A stretch of DNA of 15,773 nucleotides from assembly GCA_026391755.1 (NCBI GenBank), contig JAPLDN010000295.1:1-15773 (forward strand), written 5' to 3'. Shown here piece after piece: positions 12,212-15,773 of this stretch (positions within the stretch are counted from its first letter, which is position 1; every line of letters starts with the position of its first letter). Source of the DNA: Bacteroidota bacterium (GTDB lineage: Bacteria > Bacteroidota > Bacteroidia > Bacteroidales > FEN-979). Position numbers and translations under genes: made by a program. Under the pieces are notes generated by a model. It did not search any database and was not told the DNA's origin. It saw only the letters and a program-made list of their open reading frames with translations.

Positions 12212-14872
12212 ATGAAACTCCGTTTGATCATATGCCTGGTTTTTGGATTTAGTCTGCGGATGGCTTTTCCCCAGGGTTCATGGAACCCGCCCGGTGCCGA
12301 CCTCAGATACCCAAGGACGCTTCTCGACAGCAACTCAATTGAGGAGGTCCGTGCAACATTATCCACCCCCCTGGTAACAGATCTTTATCACTCAGTATGG
12401 ACTACTGCAAACAGCGCCATTCCTTCAGGCGACAGCACCGACGGCGACCGTTTCACCAGGGCTTTGATAGCCAGGGAAGCGGCTTTCGTAATACTGATGA
12501 ACCGGAAGTGGGAAAATGGGAATATACTGAACCTTTTGCCCGCAGAGAGGGACTCCCTGGTCTCAAGGACACAGCTTCTCCTGAAAAACATGAATACAAA
12601 GGTGGGTTACCAGAGCGGGTGGGTGTTCTACCAGGAATGGCAGCACCGTTCAAAAGAACTGATATTTTACCTCACTGCCTATGACCTGATGAAAGGATCC
12701 TCTATTTCTGACCTGGCGGCCCGGGATTCCCTGGTTCACTTCACCGGGAACCTTTATTCCAGGGCTATGGCCACATATACCGTTCTTTTCATCCAGCTGA
12801 AATTTTTCGATTTCCAGTTCGATAACCACAGCATCATGACCGCCTCGGCGCTTGGAATGGCTGCTGTGGTATTGAATGATTATGCCAACGCCAATTCCAA
12901 TTATCAGCCGCTGAACTGGATCAATGCCGGATTATGGAACCTCGATAACACCTTATGGGTCGAGAACGGATCCTATCCCAGGGTCTCGGAACCTGATACC
13001 CTGGCCGGATATGCCGAAGGGCCGGGATATTTTAATTATGCTTTCCAGAATGCCTTTCCCTTTATCCGTTCCTTATATAATTTTCTGCCGGATGACAGTA
13101 TTTCGGTGAGCTTTAATTCGGAACCAAGGATGATACGGAACCCCTGGTACGACCCTCGCTATGACCGTATCTATGACTGGATGAATAAAATTGAGATGCC
13201 CGATGGAAGCGAACCAGCCATTCATGACAGCCCTATCGGGTTCGGAACGCATATCACGGCCTTATCAGGGAAACCCGGGTTCAACCTTCCCAACCAGGGG
13301 TTTTCTTATGACGACCCATTTATCCGAACCCAGTATATTGCCACCAATGTTGCGCAGGGGGTCCGGGCCGACAGCCTGTTCCAGGTCCTGCCTGCCGCAG
13401 GCAGCCTTGTGTTTCGCTCTTCCTGGGAAAAGGATGCTGTGTACATGCATTTTATCGGGAAGCACGGCATTGCACTTACCGGAGCCAAATCTCACCACCA
13501 GGGTGATGCATCCAGCTTTTCAATGATGGCTTTCAATCAGCTGCTGGCTGTTGATCCCGGCTACCCCGGGGCTCCTGAAAGCGATTTCGTGAACAAAGCG
13601 GCAAATCATAATTGTATTCTTGTGAATGGCGGAGGACCGCAACCTCCGCTGGGCGAGTTTGTCAACGTAGCTTCAAATACGGCTTACATAGAAGATTGCT
13701 TCCAGATCCCATCCCTGGCGTACGGGGAAGTACGAACGTCTTACTGGGGCGACAGCATTATCCGCTGCAATATCTTTCCTAGGAACCGCTATTTTATTTT
13801 GAATGATCTTTGTTCGGCAGCAGGCATGCGTGATTATGCCTTCCAGTTCCATGGGAATGGATTGTTCGGAAGCAGCCCATCTTCCGCCGAAGGCCAATTC
13901 ATCCCCTCCTTCGGGAATTACCGGGGAATATATAAACGCGACACGGTCTCGCTGCTGTTGCAGGTTCAAAGCGAAGTAAAACCCGTGGTATATTCCTTTG
14001 AAACCGATTCACTGGCGACGGGCTCTTCATCTTACCGTCATTACAGCAAAATGCTGGTGCATTCCGATTCGGCATCAAATGCAAGTTTTCAATCGGTCAT
14101 GTTTCCTTATACAACCGATTCGGGGGTTTGCACGACAATACCGGGTATCAACGGAGCCGTCGCAACGGTTCTGAAATACAAGTCCTGGACGGATTTTGTG
14201 TTAACCCAGTCGGGCAGCGCCATTCAAACGATAGCGGCCACCCAAAGCGGACTACCCGAAGCCGTCGGTTGTAACGGGCAGATCAGCTTCCTCAGCCTTG
14301 ATCCCATTAATCATCCTGTGTGCGTACTTCTTCGTGGCGGTGATAAAATTACATACGGCAGCCTGGTCATGCTGGCAACAAACCATCCCATGCTTGCAGC
14401 CTGGAATGAAGTGCAGGCAGGGATCATCGAAGGATACTGCAGCGACAGCGGCAGGGTTTCAATTTATAATTCCATTGCCCTGAAAGCTGTGCAGGGGAAT
14501 ATCATCTCTGTGACTTACGACAGTTCCGGCAGCTTGAATATTATCCGGTTTGCAGGCAAAGGCAAATTCAGGCTGGAGCCGGTAACCGGGATATTATCTT
14601 TATCCGGTGAAGGAAGTTTTTCAATCACGGCCTTTCCAAATCCTTCATCCGAAGGCATATTCACGATTACCATGAATTCGGGAAAGAAGACATCCGCAGT
14701 CATGAAAATTACAGACCTGAACGGAAAGCTCGTTCATGAGCGTGAGATCATGATGATCCCTGGCAAAACTTCGGTTAAATGCAATCTTTCGCGGCTGCCG
14801 GCTGGGATATATTCACTGTATATTACGGATGATCAGGATGTTAAAAGGATCGGCCTTATAAAAAGCCGTTAA
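12212..14872 (+). CDS. Secreted heparinase II/III-like polysaccharide lyase with T9SS sorting domain
   Basis: 886 residues. A Sec signal peptide (about 1-21, ending AFPQ) leads into an alpha-helical toroid domain (about 30-350). This contains FDNHSIMTASALGMAAVVL (Asn205, His206) and YAEGPGYFNYAF (Tyr267-Tyr276), the positions of catalytic Asn/His/Tyr residues in heparinase II/III-type lyases. A beta-sandwich domain starts near 400 (SLVFRSSWEKDAVYMHF). It includes SHHQGDASSFSMMAFNQLLAVDPGY (His428, His429, Asp432), the hallmark of the Hepar_II_III C-terminal domain. Residues about 800-886 (AFPNPSSEGIFTI, VMKITDLNGKLV, LPAGIYSLYI) form a type A T9SS sorting domain for export and surface anchoring. 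The likely role is beta-elimination of a uronate-containing polysaccharide; the substrate is unknown. No SusC/SusD or other glycan-use genes are adjacent. Confidence 0.88.
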   Translation: MKLRLIICLVFGFSLRMAFPQGSWNPPGADLRYPRTLLDSNSIEEVRATLSTPLVTDLYHSVWTTANSAIPSGDSTDGDRFTRALIAREAAFVILMNRKWENGNILNLLPAERDSLVSRTQLLLKNMNTKVGYQSGWVFYQEWQHRSKELIFYLTAYDLMKGSSISDLAARDSLVHFTGNLYSRAMATYTVLFIQLKFFDFQFDNHSIMTASALGMAAVVLNDYANANSNYQPLNWINAGLWNLDNTLWVENGSYPRVSEPDTLAGYAEGPGYFNYAFQNAFPFIRSLYNFLPDDSISVSFNSEPRMIRNPWYDPRYDRIYDWMNKIEMPDGSEPAIHDSPIGFGTHITALSGKPGFNLPNQGFSYDDPFIRTQYIATNVAQGVRADSLFQVLPAAGSLVFRSSWEKDAVYMHFIGKHGIALTGAKSHHQGDASSFSMMAFNQLLAVDPGYPGAPESDFVNKAANHNCILVNGGGPQPPLGEFVNVASNTAYIEDCFQIPSLAYGEVRTSYWGDSIIRCNIFPRNRYFILNDLCSAAGMRDYAFQFHGNGLFGSSPSSAEGQFIPSFGNYRGIYKRDTVSLLLQVQSEVKPVVYSFETDSLATGSSSYRHYSKMLVHSDSASNASFQSVMFPYTTDSGVCTTIPGINGAVATVLKYKSWTDFVLTQSGSAIQTIAATQSGLPEAVGCNGQISFLSLDPINHPVCVLLRGGDKITYGSLVMLATNHPMLAAWNEVQAGIIEGYCSDSGRVSIYNSIALKAVQGNIISVTYDSSGSLNIIRFAGKGKFRLEPVTGILSLSGEGSFSITAFPNPSSEGIFTITMNSGKKTSAVMKITDLNGKLVHEREIMMIPGKTSVKCNLSRLPAGIYSLYITDDQDVKRIGLIKSR

Positions 14873-14928
14873 ACATTTATTCAGCACAGGGCTGCCGGCT
14901 TAACAAATAATAATATTATTGATTGTAT

Positions 14929-14947
14929 GCCTGAACCCTATTCAGGC
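14929..14947. terminator. Hairpin at end of PEP/pyruvate-binding gene
   Basis: GCCTGAA (14929-14935) and TTCAGGC (14941-14947) are 7-bp arms with a 5-base loop. The right arm encodes the last Pro-Glu of the minus-strand gene, and the stop lies in the loop. There is no strong U tract. The rest of the 65-base convergent gap is AT-rich and holds a 12-bp AATAATATTATT palindrome. Confidence 0.5.
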
Positions 14948-15773
14948 TTAAATACCACCCCGTAGTTCCTTTTACCGTCGATTTCGATTCTTATGGGTCT
15001 TTCAAAATGAATATGCCTGATATACTCGTCTTCGAACAGGGCTGGCTGATTGTTGAGATACTCCAGGTTATAGTATCCTTCGTTAATGAACGGGTTGATA
15101 GTGAAATATCCAACGCGGAAGGAAGTGAGGTTCTGGAAGAAATGGGTCCCCTGGCTGGGATCTATACGGTACTTGTCAAGGCCTGATTCTACGATAAGCC
15201 TTGAATTGGAGATCTGCGGCCAGCGAACAGGTACACCCAGCCAGGGGTCGCTGGAGCCCCAGCGGCCCGGTCCGACAAGAATGTAATATTTCTTCTCGGC
15301 CTGGAACCAGTCGTTGCGTTTCTCAAGCCTGAGGGCTATTTCCTGGGTTTTGGAAGCATCCCAGGCGGCCGGTTTCACATATACAAAATCATGAACATCC
15401 TCGATTATCCCGTTGCCAAGGGCGGTGGTAGAGATCAGAAGGGTATTGTCGCGGCTTACTTTTTCGTCGTCGATGTGAATGGTTTCATCCCTGCCTGCAA
15501 TCGGCCGTATCTGAAGCAGGCTGAATACTTTCGGTTCGTTGGCCGGGGCGTCGAGGTTTACAGCAAATTCAATCTCCACCGGTTTGTTCATTTCCCTTTG
15601 TCCGATTTCCAGTACCTCCTGCAGTATCTCTGCCAGGGGGAAAGTGTCGAGCAGTAACTGGCGCGAAAAGGTGATCAGGCGCTTGCCGTTATGCATAATG
15701 CCTTCCTTAAGCTGGTGGCTGTCATAGTCAAAGGTGGAAGCAACAAGTTTCAGGGCGGGATCTTCTTCGGCAT
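14938..15773 (-). CDS. PEP/pyruvate-binding domain (PPDK_N-like) protein, C-terminal part
   Basis: Incomplete at the 5' end. The frame is open to the right edge (about 278 residues visible, beginning AEEDPALKLVASTFDYDSHQLKEG), so Met at 15696 is internal and not the start. PVEIEFAVN...VFSLLQIRPIAGRDE matches the end of the PPDK_N ATP-grasp domain (pattern D/E-IEwa...LQ-x-RPI) of PEP synthase and pyruvate phosphate dikinase. It is followed by about 180 residues not typical of PpsA, lacking the swivelling phosphohistidine domain signature. Landmarks are YYILVGPGRWGSSDPWLGVPV and GTHFFQNLTSFRVGYFTI. This architecture resembles large Bacteroidota PEP/pyruvate-binding proteins of uncertain activity. 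Whether it makes PEP is not shown; without the His domain a full PEP synthase is unlikely. Confidence 0.8.
   Translation of the reverse strand, partial: AEEDPALKLVASTFDYDSHQLKEGIMHNGKRLITFSRQLLLDTFPLAEILQEVLEIGQREMNKPVEIEFAVNLDAPANEPKVFSLLQIRPIAGRDETIHIDDEKVSRDNTLLISTTALGNGIIEDVHDFVYVKPAAWDASKTQEIALRLEKRNDWFQAEKKYYILVGPGRWGSSDPWLGVPVRWPQISNSRLIVESGLDKYRIDPSQGTHFFQNLTSFRVGYFTINPFINEGYYNLEYLNNQPALFEDEYIRHIHFERPIRIEIDGKRNYGVVFKPE

Noticed and set aside
15694..15696. Met at 15696 as the start of the PEP/pyruvate-binding gene
   Set aside because: The frame is open upstream to the window edge and the upstream residues look like normal protein; the domain is clearly cut.

Overview
The window is a gene-dense stretch of a chromosome from a member of the Bacteroidota, probably a Bacteroidales-like relative. 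The lineage call rests on several things. There is a type IX secretion (T9SS) C-terminal sorting domain, a CarboxypepD_reg-like envelope protein and a DUF2723 membrane protein. There is also a small Bacteroidota-style lipoprotein, and recurrent TAnnTTTG -7 promoter boxes with almost no Shine-Dalgarno sequences. No tRNA, rRNA, CRISPR array, insertion sequence or phage gene was seen.

Layout. (1) Minus-strand cluster, 1-2916: ung (uracil-DNA glycosylase), an MbnP-like lipoprotein overlapping ung by ATGA, an MbnH/MauG-like di-heme cytochrome c peroxidase lipoprotein, and the first 25 codons of ispE, which runs off the left edge. (2) 2917-4007: divergent promoters, an unlisted 40-residue lipoprotein with its own promoter and a strong intrinsic terminator, then a predicted outer-membrane beta-barrel protein. 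(3) 4048-5574: divergent birA (-) and radC (+). (4) 5659-9243, minus: a large DUF2723 (protein O-mannosyltransferase-like) membrane protein split in two by what looks like an internal deletion with a frameshift, followed 2 bases later by a polysaccharide deacetylase. (5) 9324-10788, plus: gpmA and a PPP-family phosphatase separated by one base. (6) 10818-12128, minus: a CarboxypepD_reg-domain protein. (7) 12212-14872, plus: a secreted heparinase II/III-like polysaccharide lyase with a T9SS tail. (8) 14938-15773, minus: the C-terminal part of a PEP/pyruvate-binding (PPDK_N) protein cut by the right edge.

Most genes are housekeeping or envelope functions. Two things stand out. The first is the MbnP/MbnH-like pair, a copper-protein and tryptophan-oxidation module, embedded between DNA repair and isoprenoid genes. 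The second is a family of short tandem repeats (7-mers AGGATGC/GGGATCC and 8-mers ACTGGATA/GCGGGATA) at several gene junctions. One 7-mer array lies inside the signal-peptide coding region of the MbnH-like gene, where a change in copy number would shift the reading frame. At convergent gene pairs, the final codons of genes are often built into inverted repeats that may act as shared terminators.
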